Under the pieces are notes generated by a model, which saw only the letters and a program-made list of their open reading frames with translations, made no database searches and was not told the origin of the DNA. From an uncultured Lentisphaerota bacterium (GTDB taxonomy: Bacteria > Verrucomicrobiota > Lentisphaeria > Oligosphaerales > CAITYL01): a stretch of DNA of 64,000 nucleotides. The stretch spans positions 65,038 through 129,037 of the forward strand of contig CAIXRA010000011.1 of the NCBI GenBank assembly GCA_903921725.1. Reading direction: 5' to 3'. This document shows positions 55,882-64,000 of the stretch, piece by piece. The translations under genes and the position numbers were made by a program. Numbering within the stretch: the first letter of the stretch is position 1; every line of letters starts with the position of its first letter.

Positions 55882-57765
55882 TTATTCCACCGGGTTTTGC
55901 AGGAACGCCGCGATGTCCTCGGCGAGGCTGGCGGCGTCGAGGCGGAAGCGGCGGCGAAGGTCGGCTTCGGGGCCCCAGGGCAGGACGGTGTCGGCGGGCC
56001 AGCCGCGGCGGAGGATGCCGCGGTGCCGCGGCGCTTGCAGCAGGAGGTCGGCGGCGATGCCGGCCAGGCCGCCGCTCAGCACGTGGTTCTCCAGCGTCAC
56101 GACGGGCATGGCGGCGGCGTGCCGGAGGAAAAGTTCCGAATCGAACGGCTGCAGGAATCGCGGATTGACGACCGTCGCCCGGATGCCGCGCACGGCGAGC
56201 AGATCCGCCACTTCCAGTGCCAAAAGGGTTTCGCGGCCGGCGGCCCAGATGGCGACATCGGGGCCTTCGCGCAGGAGCTCCGCCTTGCCCCATTCCAGCG
56301 GCGTGCGCGTCTGAACCGGGAGTGCGGAGGCGCCGCCGCGCGGGTAGCGCAGCATCCCCGGCCCGTTGCGGGCGATGAGCAGGGAGAGCATGCCCCGCAG
56401 CTCGGCGTCGTCGGACGGCTGGAGCACGGCCAGGTTGGGCAGCGTGCGCCAGAAGCCGAGGTCGTGGATGCCGGAGTGCGTCGGGCCGTCCTCGACATAG
56501 CCGGCGCGGTCAAGACAGAAGACGACCGGCAGATTCTGGAGGCAGACGTCGTGGAAGACGCAGTCCATGGCGCGCTGCATGAAGCTGGCGTAGATGGCGA
56601 CGACGGGGCGGTAGCCGGCGGCGGCGAGGCCGGCGGCGAAAACGACCGCGTGCTCCTCGGCGATGCCGACGTCCCGCAGGTGGTCCGGGAATTTTTCGCG
56701 CAGCGGCTTGAGTCCGGTGCCGGAGCACATGCCGGCGGTGATGGCGAGGACCTGGCGGTTTTTCCCGACCTCGTCGCAGAGCGCGTTGCCGAGTGCGGCG
56801 GAAAAGCTGGCGCCGCCGGCCTTGTCGATGCAGGCGGTTCCAGTGGCGGGATTGAACGGGCCGATGCCGTGGAACGTCTCGGGGGCGGCCTCGGCGGGCG
56901 CGTAACCCTGCCCCTTGCGCGTCAGCACGTGGAGCACGATCGGCTGGCGCAGGCGGCGCAGGTTCTGGAAGGTGCGGACCAGCCCCGGCAGGTCATGCCC
57001 GTCCACCGGGCCGATATAGCGCAGGCCGAGCTCCTCGAACAGCGTGCCGTGGACCAGGACGCCCTTGGTCATCTCCTCAATGCGGTGAATCGCCTTGCGC
57101 GCCGGCGGGCCGATGTGCGGAATCCGTGCGATGAAGTGGGCGACGCCGTCGCGGAAGCGGTTGTACGACTCCGCCGAGATGACGCGGCTGAGGTAGTGCG
57201 CGACGGCGCCGACATTGGGGGCGATGGACATCTTGTTGTCGTTGAGGACGAGGATGAAGTCCTTCGTGGTCTCGACGATGTTGTTGATTCCCTCCAGCGA
57301 GACGCCGCAGCCGAGCGCGCCGTCCCCGACCACCGCCACAACCCGGCCGTTCCCGCCCGCCTGGTCACGTGCGGCGGCGAATCCGAGCGCCGCGGAGATG
57401 GCGGTTCCGGCGTGCCCGGCGCCGAATGCGTCGCAGGTGCTTTCCTGTCGGTGCTGGAAGCCGCAGCAGCCGTCCGACTGGCGAAGGTTCTGGAACAGCG
57501 CCCGGCGGCCGGTGAGCAGCTTGTGGACGTAGGCCTGGTGCCCTGTGTCCCAGACAATCGTGTCGGCGGGTGGATCAAAGACGCGGAGCAGGGCGATGGT
57601 CAGCTCGACGGCACCGAGGTTGGGCCCGAGGTGGCCACCGGTGCGGGATACGACCTCGACCAGTTCTGCGCGGATCTCGGCCGCCAGTGCGGGCAGCTCC
57701 GACTCCGGCAGTCGCCGCAGGTCGGCGGGTGAATGGATTGAATCCAGCAACGGGCGTGGGGTCAT
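55882..57765 (-). CDS. dxs: 1-deoxy-D-xylulose-5-phosphate synthase
   Basis: Thiamine-diphosphate enzyme that condenses pyruvate and glyceraldehyde-3-phosphate, the first step of the MEP isoprenoid pathway. It has 627 residues. Marks: RTGGHLGPNLGAVELTIALL, the ThDP motif VGDGALGCGVSLEGINNI to VLNDNKMSIAPN, GPVDGHDLPGLV, DVGIAEEHAVVFAAGLAAAG with the catalytic Glu, and the transketolase C-terminal domain. Its ATG overlaps the tyrA stop by four bases (ATGA), so the two are translated together. The pairing with tyrA is not a pathway pair. Confidence 0.97.
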   Translation of the reverse strand: MTPRPLLDSIHSPADLRRLPESELPALAAEIRAELVEVVSRTGGHLGPNLGAVELTIALLRVFDPPADTIVWDTGHQAYVHKLLTGRRALFQNLRQSDGCCGFQHRQESTCDAFGAGHAGTAISAALGFAAARDQAGGNGRVVAVVGDGALGCGVSLEGINNIVETTKDFILVLNDNKMSIAPNVGAVAHYLSRVISAESYNRFRDGVAHFIARIPHIGPPARKAIHRIEEMTKGVLVHGTLFEELGLRYIGPVDGHDLPGLVRTFQNLRRLRQPIVLHVLTRKGQGYAPAEAAPETFHGIGPFNPATGTACIDKAGGASFSAALGNALCDEVGKNRQVLAITAGMCSGTGLKPLREKFPDHLRDVGIAEEHAVVFAAGLAAAGYRPVVAIYASFMQRAMDCVFHDVCLQNLPVVFCLDRAGYVEDGPTHSGIHDLGFWRTLPNLAVLQPSDDAELRGMLSLLIARNGPGMLRYPRGGASALPVQTRTPLEWGKAELLREGPDVAIWAAGRETLLALEVADLLAVRGIRATVVNPRFLQPFDSELFLRHAAAMPVVTLENHVLSGGLAGIAADLLLQAPRHRGILRRGWPADTVLPWGPEADLRRRFRLDAASLAEDIAAFLQNPVE

Positions 57766-58676
57766 GGGGCCTCCCCGTCCAGCTTGCGCCGGGCGGCCAG
57801 CCAGCGGGCGCGGAGCTCGCCGCCGGAACGGAGGAACCCGGCCACGGCTTCGGCGTCGTTGCTTTCCAGCGCGCGGCGCGCGATGGCGATCTCGGCCTCC
57901 AACTCGTCCAGCGCCCGGAGAATCTCGCCGCGGTTCGCCTGGCAGATCTCCGTCCACATCTCGATGGAGCTGGAGGCGATGCGGGTGAAATCGCGGAAAC
58001 CGCCGGCGGTGCCGTACACGGCCTCGTCGTCCTTGAGCACGGCGCGGACGGTGGCGGCGGCGACGATGTGCAGGGCGTGGCTGGTGCGCGCGGTGAGCGT
58101 ATCGTGGCGCCCGGGTGCGATCTCGTGCGTTCGCGCCCCGAGCCGTTTCCAGAAGGTGTGCAGCGCCCGCACCGCTGCGGCGTCCGTCCCACACCCCGGC
58201 GTGAGGAAGACAACGGCGCGCTGGTAGAGGCCGGCCTGCGCGTGGGCGAGCCCCGATTTCTCGGAGCCGGCCATGGGATGGCTGCCGGCGAAGCGGACGC
58301 CGTGCGCCGCCAGAGCCGGGGTCAGCGCCTCCACCAGTTCAAGCTTCGTGCTGCCGACGTCGGTGACGACGGCTTCCCTGCGGAAGAGCGCGGCGTGCAT
58401 CTTCCCGAACTCGACGCAGCGCGCGACCGGGAGGCAGAGCACCGTCAGGTCCGCCTGCGGCAGGATCTCCCCGGCATCGGTTGAGCCGGCGTCGATCATG
58501 CCGCGCTCCAAAGCCTCGGCGACGGACTCCGCACGGCGCGCCCAGCCGAGCACGCGCGGTGGCGCGTCCCAACGCTTCAGCGCCAATCCGAGCGAGCCGC
58601 CGAGAAGGCCGAGCCCGACGATGGCGACGGTCCGCGGAAAGCCGTCCTCCCCTTCAGTTGTTCCGGACTGCTTCAT
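57762..58676 (-). CDS. tyrA: Prephenate/arogenate dehydrogenase
   Basis: Oxidative decarboxylation of prephenate for tyrosine synthesis. It has 304 residues. The NAD(P)-binding motif is AIVGLGLLGGSLGLAL (about 18-33); further marks are VTDVGSTKLELVEAL, FAGSHPMAGSEKSGLAHAQA and the C-terminal helical domain with TARTSHALHIVAAATV and GTAGGFRDFTRIASSS, where the substrate histidine lies. No ACT or chorismate mutase domain is fused. The ATG at 58676 (MKQSGTTEGEDGFPRT) was taken. It leads the tyrA-dxs operon. Confidence 0.93.
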   Translation of the reverse strand: MKQSGTTEGEDGFPRTVAIVGLGLLGGSLGLALKRWDAPPRVLGWARRAESVAEALERGMIDAGSTDAGEILPQADLTVLCLPVARCVEFGKMHAALFRREAVVTDVGSTKLELVEALTPALAAHGVRFAGSHPMAGSEKSGLAHAQAGLYQRAVVFLTPGCGTDAAAVRALHTFWKRLGARTHEIAPGRHDTLTARTSHALHIVAAATVRAVLKDDEAVYGTAGGFRDFTRIASSSIEMWTEICQANRGEILRALDELEAEIAIARRALESNDAEAVAGFLRSGGELRARWLAARRKLDGEAP

Positions 58677-59252
58677 GGCGGATAATATAGCGCGGCACGC
58701 GTCCATGAAAGCCGGGGCCCAAAAAATACTTTGCGGCGCAAAGCTAAAGCGCAAGAGGTCCGGCGGACAGGCGCCGCTCGGGCGGGCGTCCAGACTCGGC
58801 GGGTGATCTCCCGCAGAGCGTGGAGACTTTGCCCCCGCCCCTTTCATAAAACATGCAGGGTAATTCAAGCACAAGCAGGCAGGCGGCATCCGAATTCAGA
58901 GGTTCCACCCCCGCAATCGGAAAGCCGGCTTAACTGGCATATCCGGCACACCGGACGAAAAACAAAGGCGCGGATGACGCAGTGCGGCGCTATCAAGCGG
59001 AGTTTGTTGGTTAAAAACGAGCGATTCGGTTATCTATTTGATCGTTTCTGCCATTTTTATTTTCATGTCAACGCCTAAATTAGTCACCATCGGTGAGATT
59101 TTCTTCCTTCGGTGTGCATGACAGTCGAGCGTCGCCGAATGATATAGTCATAAAATCTTTAATGGTAGTTGATTGTGTCTTATTTTTGCAACGGAAGGCC
59201 TCACGGCCATCGCCCCCCCCGTCCGTCATGGGCGGGAGTCAATGCCAGCGCA
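58677..59252. other. Intergenic region without a clear gene
   Basis: 576 bases between the divergent tyrA and the orphan gene. The right half (58990-59190) is A/T-rich and carries the first of two direct repeats (59024-59059). I see no complete gene, tRNA or known RNA in it. Confidence 0.5.
59024..59059 (+). repeat. Direct repeat, copy 1
   Basis: Starts ATTCGGTTATCTATTTGATC. It matches copy 2 (60045-60080) at 31 of 36 positions. The core TTTGATCGTTT is identical in both. Confidence 0.8.
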
Positions 59253-59789
59253 ATGCAGGATGTACATCAAATGACACAAAAGCATTCCCAACCCGAAGAA
59301 CACATTTCCTCGTTTTTCTCCTGGTATCACGGGGAGCACGATATGGAAGAGGACTGGGAAACGCGCATTTCCCGTTATGTGGCGACAACACCGTGCGGGG
59401 TGGTGGAGATAATCCTGGGTGAACTGAGGCGGATTGAGTCGCGGCTTTCAATGAACATCAGGAAGATGGTACGGGCGGACGCGCGGCGCGACGATGACCG
59501 AGAGAATGAACTCTGCTACAAAGAGTGGATTTCCAGCCTTGCCAACTTTATGGAAATCGAGCTGGTGATGAGGTTGACCGCCCAGTCTTGCCGGACGGCC
59601 CACGGACAGGCAACGCAGAGGGCGGACATGCCCTCCGTGTTGCAGGCTGCGGAAACGACCGGCGAAATCTGCGCGGAAGACGCGGAACCCGCGCGCCCCG
59701 TGATGCACGGTGATGATGCGTGGCTGAGCCGCATCAAGCACCGCATCCGGGGACCCCGGATGCGAATGGCCGACGATATGCCGCGCTGA
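59253..59789 (+). CDS. Orphan protein of unknown function
   Basis: Protein of about 178 residues (ATG 59253; ATG 59271 also possible). It is hydrophilic with an acidic N-terminal part (SSFFSWYHGEHDMEEDWETR), a helical middle (VVEIILGELRRIESRLSMNI, RKMVRADARRDDDRENELCY, KEWISSLANFMEIELVMRLT) and a basic end (RIKHRIRGPRMRMADDMPR). There is no signal peptide or membrane segment. I recognise no family. It is enclosed by the two direct repeats 59024 and 60045, which suggests either shared control with galM or insertion as a unit. Confidence 0.55.
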   Translation: MQDVHQMTQKHSQPEEHISSFFSWYHGEHDMEEDWETRISRYVATTPCGVVEIILGELRRIESRLSMNIRKMVRADARRDDDRENELCYKEWISSLANFMEIELVMRLTAQSCRTAHGQATQRADMPSVLQAAETTGEICAEDAEPARPVMHGDDAWLSRIKHRIRGPRMRMADDMPR

Positions 59790-60179
59790 GGGGAACACCG
59801 CGCATCCCCCGGTCTTTTTGCAGAACATGCGTAACCCGATCCGGTCACCCGCATGGAGTGTGGTGGCACGCCCCCGCTTCGGCGTGGTGCGGCACGATGC
59901 GCCGGATTTTTACCACGGGGGAAAAACAGTGTCGCGCCACTGCAATTCAGCGCCATCCGCGGCACGGATTCCGGACGGCCGCATTCAATCGTAGAAAACT
60001 GGTGAATCACGAGGCGGAGCACGCGTTCCGCCAAACTTTGATTAATTCGGCTATCTCTTTGATCGTTTTGGCCATTTTAAACCGCACAATCATCGTTATG
60101 GTAAGGGGTCAATCTGTGTTGCTGTTTCGATTGTTTTCGTAAAAACCAATCATTCCATCATCCGACAAGGAGGCAGACC
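59790..60179. other. Intergenic region upstream of galM
   Basis: 390 bases. It holds a possible weak terminator (GGGGA ... TCCCC, then CTTTTT near 59813), a GGCGGA/TCCGCC hairpin (60014-60033), copy 2 of the direct repeat, and the galM ribosome site AAGGAGG (60167-60173). No gene is seen. Confidence 0.5.
60045..60080 (+). repeat. Direct repeat, copy 2
   Basis: Starts ATTCGGCTATCTCTTTGATC; the partner of 59024-59059. It lies 100 bases before the galM ATG, in the position of a promoter or operator. Confidence 0.8.
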
Positions 60180-61364
60180 ATGGGAAAGCTATTGTATTCC
60201 GGAGCTTTGGCCGCAGTGGCGGCACTCGTCATCGTCACCACGGGTTGCGCCATGCTTGAGCACGCCGCCTGCGCCGTGTCCAAAACGGCCGGCAAGTTGC
60301 CGGTGCCGGAAGTCTATGGAAAACTTCCCGACGGCCGCACCGCCAAGATTTTCACCCTCACCAATGCCAACGGCCTGAAGGCCCGCGTCACCGAGTACGG
60401 CGCGATTCTGGTCAGCCTAGAGGCGCCGGACCGCGCCGGCAAAATGGCCGACCTCACGCATGGCTATGACTCGCTGGCTGGCTGGCTCACCAACAGCTCC
60501 TATTTCGGATCCACGGTCGGCCGCTACGCCAACCGGATCGCCGCCGGCAAGTTCACGGTCGACGGCCAGGCCTATGCGCTCGCCACCAACAACGAGCCCG
60601 GCGGCATTCCCTGCCACCTGCACGGCGGCAAGGTCGGTTTCGACAAGGTGCTGTGGGACGGCGTTCCGGTGGTCGTCGGAGGCACGCCCGGCGTTGCCTT
60701 CACCTACACCAGCCGCGACGGCGAGGAGGGGTATCCCGGCACGCTGAAGGTCACGGTCACCTATCTGCTCACCGAGGCCGATGAACTCAAGATCTTCTTC
60801 AAAGCGGTCACCGACAAGGCCACCGTAATCAACCTCTGCCATCACAGCTACTGGAACCTGACGGGCGACCACACGCAGACCATTCTCGGGCACCGGCTCA
60901 TGCTCAACGCATCCCACTACCTGCCGACCACGGCCGGCTTGATTCCGACCGGTGAGATTGCCGCCGTGGCGGGCACGCCGATGGATTTCACCACGCCGCA
61001 TGCGATCGGTGAACGGATCAACCAAGCGTTTGAGGCGCTCAAGTTGGGCGGCGGATATGACCATTGCTGGGTCGTCGATGGCCGGCCAGGGCAAGTCCGC
61101 CTGGCCGCCGACGCCTACGATCCGGTCAGCGGCCGCGGCATGAAGATTTTCACCGACCAGGCCGGCGTCCAGTTCTACTCCGGCAATTTCCTCGACGGCA
61201 AGGCGGTCGGCAAGGGGGGCACCGCCTACCAGCACCGCACGGCCTTCTGCCTTGAGACCGAGCGGTTTCCCGATTCCCCCAACCAGCCGGGGTTCGCCTC
61301 CGCCGTGCTGCGGCCGGGCGAAGTCTACACCCACACGATGATCCACCAGTTCTATTGCAAGTAA
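60180..61364 (+). CDS. galM: Aldose 1-epimerase, lipoprotein form
   Basis: Interconverts alpha and beta anomers of aldoses such as galactose. It has 394 residues. Catalytic features: CHLHGGKVGFDKVLW and INLCHHSYWNLTGDH with the acid histidine, and FCLETERFPDSPNQPGF with the base glutamate. Unlike cytosolic GalM it starts with a lipoprotein signal (MGKLLYSGALAAVAALVIVT, TGC; Cys23), so it acts outside the cytoplasm, in line with the exported enzymes that follow. The ATG at 60180 has AAGGAGG six bases upstream. Confidence 0.93.
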   Translation: MGKLLYSGALAAVAALVIVTTGCAMLEHAACAVSKTAGKLPVPEVYGKLPDGRTAKIFTLTNANGLKARVTEYGAILVSLEAPDRAGKMADLTHGYDSLAGWLTNSSYFGSTVGRYANRIAAGKFTVDGQAYALATNNEPGGIPCHLHGGKVGFDKVLWDGVPVVVGGTPGVAFTYTSRDGEEGYPGTLKVTVTYLLTEADELKIFFKAVTDKATVINLCHHSYWNLTGDHTQTILGHRLMLNASHYLPTTAGLIPTGEIAAVAGTPMDFTTPHAIGERINQAFEALKLGGGYDHCWVVDGRPGQVRLAADAYDPVSGRGMKIFTDQAGVQFYSGNFLDGKAVGKGGTAYQHRTAFCLETERFPDSPNQPGFASAVLRPGEVYTHTMIHQFYCK

Positions 61365-61422
61365 GGGAACGCGGAGATGTTGCGGCCGGGCGCCGTGCAT
61401 TGCGGAAACAGGAGACCACGAC

Positions 61423-62484
61423 ATGCGGAACCATTGTTGCTCGACAATTCGGCCGGTTGCCAAGGGATTGAGGCGTCTTTTTGCCGGTTTCGGGTGTTTG
61501 GCCCTTGCCGGATTCCTGACGGCGCCGGCGGCCGCGGCAGAGGCTCCGGGTGCGGCGGCGGCTCTCGCTGCGTCGGTAATCCGGGGAAAATTCGTGGTGC
61601 TCGCGCATCGGGGTGCCAGCGCCGTCCGTCCGGAGCACACCCTTGGCGGCTACCAGCTGGCGATGGAACTGGGCGCCGACTACATCGAGCCGGACCTGCG
61701 CAGAACCAAGGACGGTGTCTTCATCGCGCTGCATGACGACTCCCTGAACCGGACCACGGATGTGGCGGCCAAGCCGGAGTTTGCCGCCCGTGCGCGGAAG
61801 GACAACAAAGGGCGCCCCTACTGGTTTCCCGCCGACTTCACCCTCGCCGAAATCAAGACACTGCGGACAAAGCAGGCGAACAGCCGGCGGTCGGCCCAAT
61901 TCGACAACAAGGAGGCGATTCCCACGCTGGAGGAGATTGTGAATCTGGCCCGGGCATATCGCGTGAAGACCGGGCGGATTGTCGGCCTGATTCCGGAACT
62001 GCGGGGGGATGCCGATGCATTCGTCACGTTTGTCCGCGAGCATGGCCTGGAGGAGCCGGCCCGGGGGGTTCCGCTCTACCTGCAGTCGTTTAATCTGGGC
62101 GACCTCAAGAAAGCCCTGCCGCAGCTCAAGTCACCCGGCGCCTGGCTCCTGACCAAGTGGCCGGACCAGAAGCAGCAGGCAGAGTTGACGGGAGTCGTTG
62201 ACGCGGTTGCGGTGAGCAAGAATCTGGTGCTGGCGGATGATGCACGGGCGCGCATCGGGGAGATGCATGCGGCGGGGTTCGACGTGATTGCGTGGACCTT
62301 TGCGGATGATGACTTTGACAAGAAGCGTTTCAAGAGCGGGCGGGAAGAGATGGCGGCCGCGCTGGACAACGGGGTGGACGCTTTCTTCACGGACTCTTCC
62401 GGCACCGGTGCCGAGCTCCGCAACCAGCGGCGGGCCGCCGCCGGTGATGCGGCCGGCCACAAAAAGACCATCGAGAACCAATAA
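61423..62484 (+). CDS. Glycerophosphodiester phosphodiesterase, exported
   Basis: GDPD-family TIM-barrel enzyme of 353 residues that hydrolyses glycerophosphodiesters. Active-site residues: LAHRGAS (His62, Arg63), YIEPDLRRTKDGVFIALHDD (Glu89, Asp91, His104) and the later Glu in GLIPELRG. An N-terminal hydrophobic signal (LRRLFAGFGCLALAGFLTAP) directs export. It is of the GlpQ type, longer than cytosolic UgpQ. In a sugar-enzyme cluster it may act on teichoic-acid-like or phosphoglycerol-decorated glycans as well as lipids; that is inference. It lies 58 bases after galM. Confidence 0.9.
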   Translation: MRNHCCSTIRPVAKGLRRLFAGFGCLALAGFLTAPAAAAEAPGAAAALAASVIRGKFVVLAHRGASAVRPEHTLGGYQLAMELGADYIEPDLRRTKDGVFIALHDDSLNRTTDVAAKPEFAARARKDNKGRPYWFPADFTLAEIKTLRTKQANSRRSAQFDNKEAIPTLEEIVNLARAYRVKTGRIVGLIPELRGDADAFVTFVREHGLEEPARGVPLYLQSFNLGDLKKALPQLKSPGAWLLTKWPDQKQQAELTGVVDAVAVSKNLVLADDARARIGEMHAAGFDVIAWTFADDDFDKKRFKSGREEMAAALDNGVDAFFTDSSGTGAELRNQRRAAAGDAAGHKKTIENQ

Positions 62485-62499
62485 GGAACAAAGACACAG

Positions 62500-64000
62500 A
62501 TGAAACATCTTCTTGCCACACTGATTTTGACGACGATGCCCGTGATTGCCGAACCGGCGGCTCCGATCACGCCTGTACCCTTTACGCAAGTGCATCTCGA
62601 TGATGCCTTCTGGAAGCCGCGTCTTGAGACCAACCGCACGGTGACGGTTCCGACCTGCTTCAAGAAGTGCGAGGAAACCCGGATTCCCAACTTCCGGCGG
62701 GCGGCCAAGCTCGAGGACGGCGGTTTCCGCGGGATTCCCTTCGACGATTCCGATGTCTACAAAGTGATGGAAGGGGCCGCCTACTGCCTGGCGACGCAAA
62801 AGGATCCGGTGCTCGAAAAATACATGGATGATCTGATCGCCGTCATGGCCAAGGCGCAGGAAGCCGATGGCTATCTCTATACCCCCCGCACCATCCATGG
62901 CGCCAAGGCGCCGGGCCGCGCCAGCAACGTCCGCTGGCTGAACGAAATGGGCGGCGTGAACGGTGACGACAGCCACGAACTCTATTGCGCCGGGCACATG
63001 TACGAGGCGGCGGTCGCCTACTACCAGACCACCGGCAAGCGCAGCTTTCTCGATGTCGCCGCCAGGAACGCCGATTTGATCAACAAGACTTGGGGACCGG
63101 GACCGGAACAACTGAAGATCAGTCCGGGACACCAGGAAATCGAACTGGCTCTGGTGAAATTGAGCCAGGCGACCGGCGAACGGAAATACCTTGACCTGGC
63201 CAAGTTTCTCCTCGACTGCCGCGGCCATTACCGCCGGCCGGCGGCCACAAAAGTTCCGTTTGGCGACGAGTATTACTCCAACAAGGTTCCGGTCACCGAA
63301 CTTACTGAAGCGGTCGGGCACTCGGTGCGCACCGGCTACATGTTGTCGGGCATGACCGATGTCGCCAGTCTTTTCAACGACGCGGCCTATGCCAAATCGG
63401 TGGATGCGGTCTGGGCCGACACCGTTGGCTCCAAGCTCTATCTTCATGGCGGCGTCGGTGCGATTGCCGGCCAGGAAGGTTTTGGCGCGCCGTACCAGCT
63501 TCCCAACAATGGCTACAACGAAACCTGCGCCGCCATCGCCATGTGCCTGTGGAACCAGCGGATGTTCCTGCTTCACGGCGACGCCAAGTACATTGACGTG
63601 CTGGAACGGACGCTGTACAACGGGTTCCTCTCCGGCGTTTCGCTCTCCGGCGATCATTTCTTCTATCCCAACCCGCTGGTCTCCAAGGGCGGTTATGGCC
63701 GCAGCGCCTGGTTCGGCTGCGCCTGCTGTCCGGTCAATGTCTGCCGGTTCCTGCCCTCGATGCCGGGCTTTGTCTATGCCGTTCGCAACGATCAGCTCTA
63801 CGTCAATCTTTATGCAGGCGGCAGCGCTGAATCCGAAGTGGCCGGCACCAAGCTTGGCCTGAAGCAGGAAACCCAATATCCCTGGGATGGTGCAATCAAG
63901 CTGACGCTGACCCCGGCCAAGGCCACCAGCTTCTCAGTGCGGCTGCGCATTCCCGGCTGGGCCCGCCAGCAGCCGCTTCCCACCGGTCTCTACCGGTATG
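62500..64000 (+). CDS. GH127-family beta-L-arabinofuranosidase, 3' end outside window
   Basis: Exported glycosidase of at least 500 residues, cut by the window edge. A signal peptide (MKHLLATLILTTMPVIA) is followed by the (alpha/alpha)6 catalytic domain: FTQVHLDDAFWKPRLETNRT, then HELYCAGHMYEAAVAYY and GHSVRTGYMLSGMTDVA. The zinc-cysteine site of GH127 is complete, with NETCAA (Glu341, Cys343) and FGCACCPVNVCR (Cys407, Cys409, Cys410); Cys409/Cys410 correspond to the Cys pair holding the nucleophile in HypBA1. After it comes the start of the beta-sandwich (RLRIPGWARQQ). It follows the phosphodiesterase by 15 bases and is probably co-transcribed. Confidence 0.93.
   Translation, partial: MKHLLATLILTTMPVIAEPAAPITPVPFTQVHLDDAFWKPRLETNRTVTVPTCFKKCEETRIPNFRRAAKLEDGGFRGIPFDDSDVYKVMEGAAYCLATQKDPVLEKYMDDLIAVMAKAQEADGYLYTPRTIHGAKAPGRASNVRWLNEMGGVNGDDSHELYCAGHMYEAAVAYYQTTGKRSFLDVAARNADLINKTWGPGPEQLKISPGHQEIELALVKLSQATGERKYLDLAKFLLDCRGHYRRPAATKVPFGDEYYSNKVPVTELTEAVGHSVRTGYMLSGMTDVASLFNDAAYAKSVDAVWADTVGSKLYLHGGVGAIAGQEGFGAPYQLPNNGYNETCAAIAMCLWNQRMFLLHGDAKYIDVLERTLYNGFLSGVSLSGDHFFYPNPLVSKGGYGRSAWFGCACCPVNVCRFLPSMPGFVYAVRNDQLYVNLYAGGSAESEVAGTKLGLKQETQYPWDGAIKLTLTPAKATSFSVRLRIPGWARQQPLPTGLYRY

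Noticed and set aside
55750..57732. Open frame of 660 codons on the plus strand
   Set aside because: Antisense shadow of dxs.
62131..63876. Open frame of 581 codons on the minus strand
   Set aside because: Antisense to the GH127 gene, whose active-site cysteines and signal peptide are clear on the plus strand.

Overview
The window reads as about 64 kb of chromosome from a GC-rich member of the PVC group, most likely Kiritimatiellota. The evidence is a PEP-CTERM protein, a class-2 (eukaryote-like) isoleucyl-tRNA synthetase, pilus/secretion proteins with MshEN domains, secreted sugar-active enzymes and many short-period repeats between genes. The taxon is an inference from gene content; no rRNA gene is present to settle it. 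Most genes are ordinary housekeeping or envelope functions with a uniform, strongly GC3-biased codon usage.

Layout. 1-9.6 kb: a lipoprotein fragment, a TetR-type regulator, a TPR protein, an M20 peptidase, a DUF1287 protein, an RmlD-type reductase, two small accessory proteins, a BaiN-type flavoprotein, a YicC-family protein and a CC0125-type lipoprotein. 9.7-18.4 kb: a translation/RNA cluster running one way (nusA, infB, rbfA, nrnA, truB, def) with its own promoter and a leader hairpin. 18.5-29 kb: a PEP-CTERM protein, ileS, a pair of tandem paralogues of unknown function, a HAD phosphatase, a toroid-fold secreted protein, an HD hydrolase and an orphan ABC ATPase. 29.1-33.5 kb: an accessory island of lower GC, made of a decayed vsr, a C5 DNA methyltransferase and an Eco29kI-type GIY-YIG nuclease, flanked by what look like the two ends of an interrupted N6-methylase gene and followed by dinD and an orphan gene. 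33.5-44.6 kb: an OleC-like ligase, then the mshEN-recJ-recX group divergent from pilB-pilC-pilS-like-pilR. 44.7-55.7 kb: a NapH/NapG-like iron-sulfur protein, guaA, the RNase P RNA gene, two SPFH proteins, a HGSNAT-like membrane protein, rimO, a second sigma-54 activator and an NTF2-fold protein. 55.9-64 kb: a tyrA-dxs operon, an orphan gene between two direct repeats, and a galM / glycerophosphodiesterase / GH127 group that runs off the end.

The most unusual features are: (i) heptamer and octamer tandem repeats that occur between genes and also inside coding sequences as linkers, and at one convergent junction form a 25-bp hairpin; (ii) a palindromic dispersed element found three times at gene ends; (iii) a restriction-modification module that seems to have replaced the middle of an older DNA methylase gene; (iv) a PilS-like sensor that lacks the ATPase domain; (v) a low-GC patch inside ileS; (vi) two adjacent membrane proteins sharing an undescribed domain. 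No CRISPR array, transposase, integrase, tRNA or rRNA gene was found.
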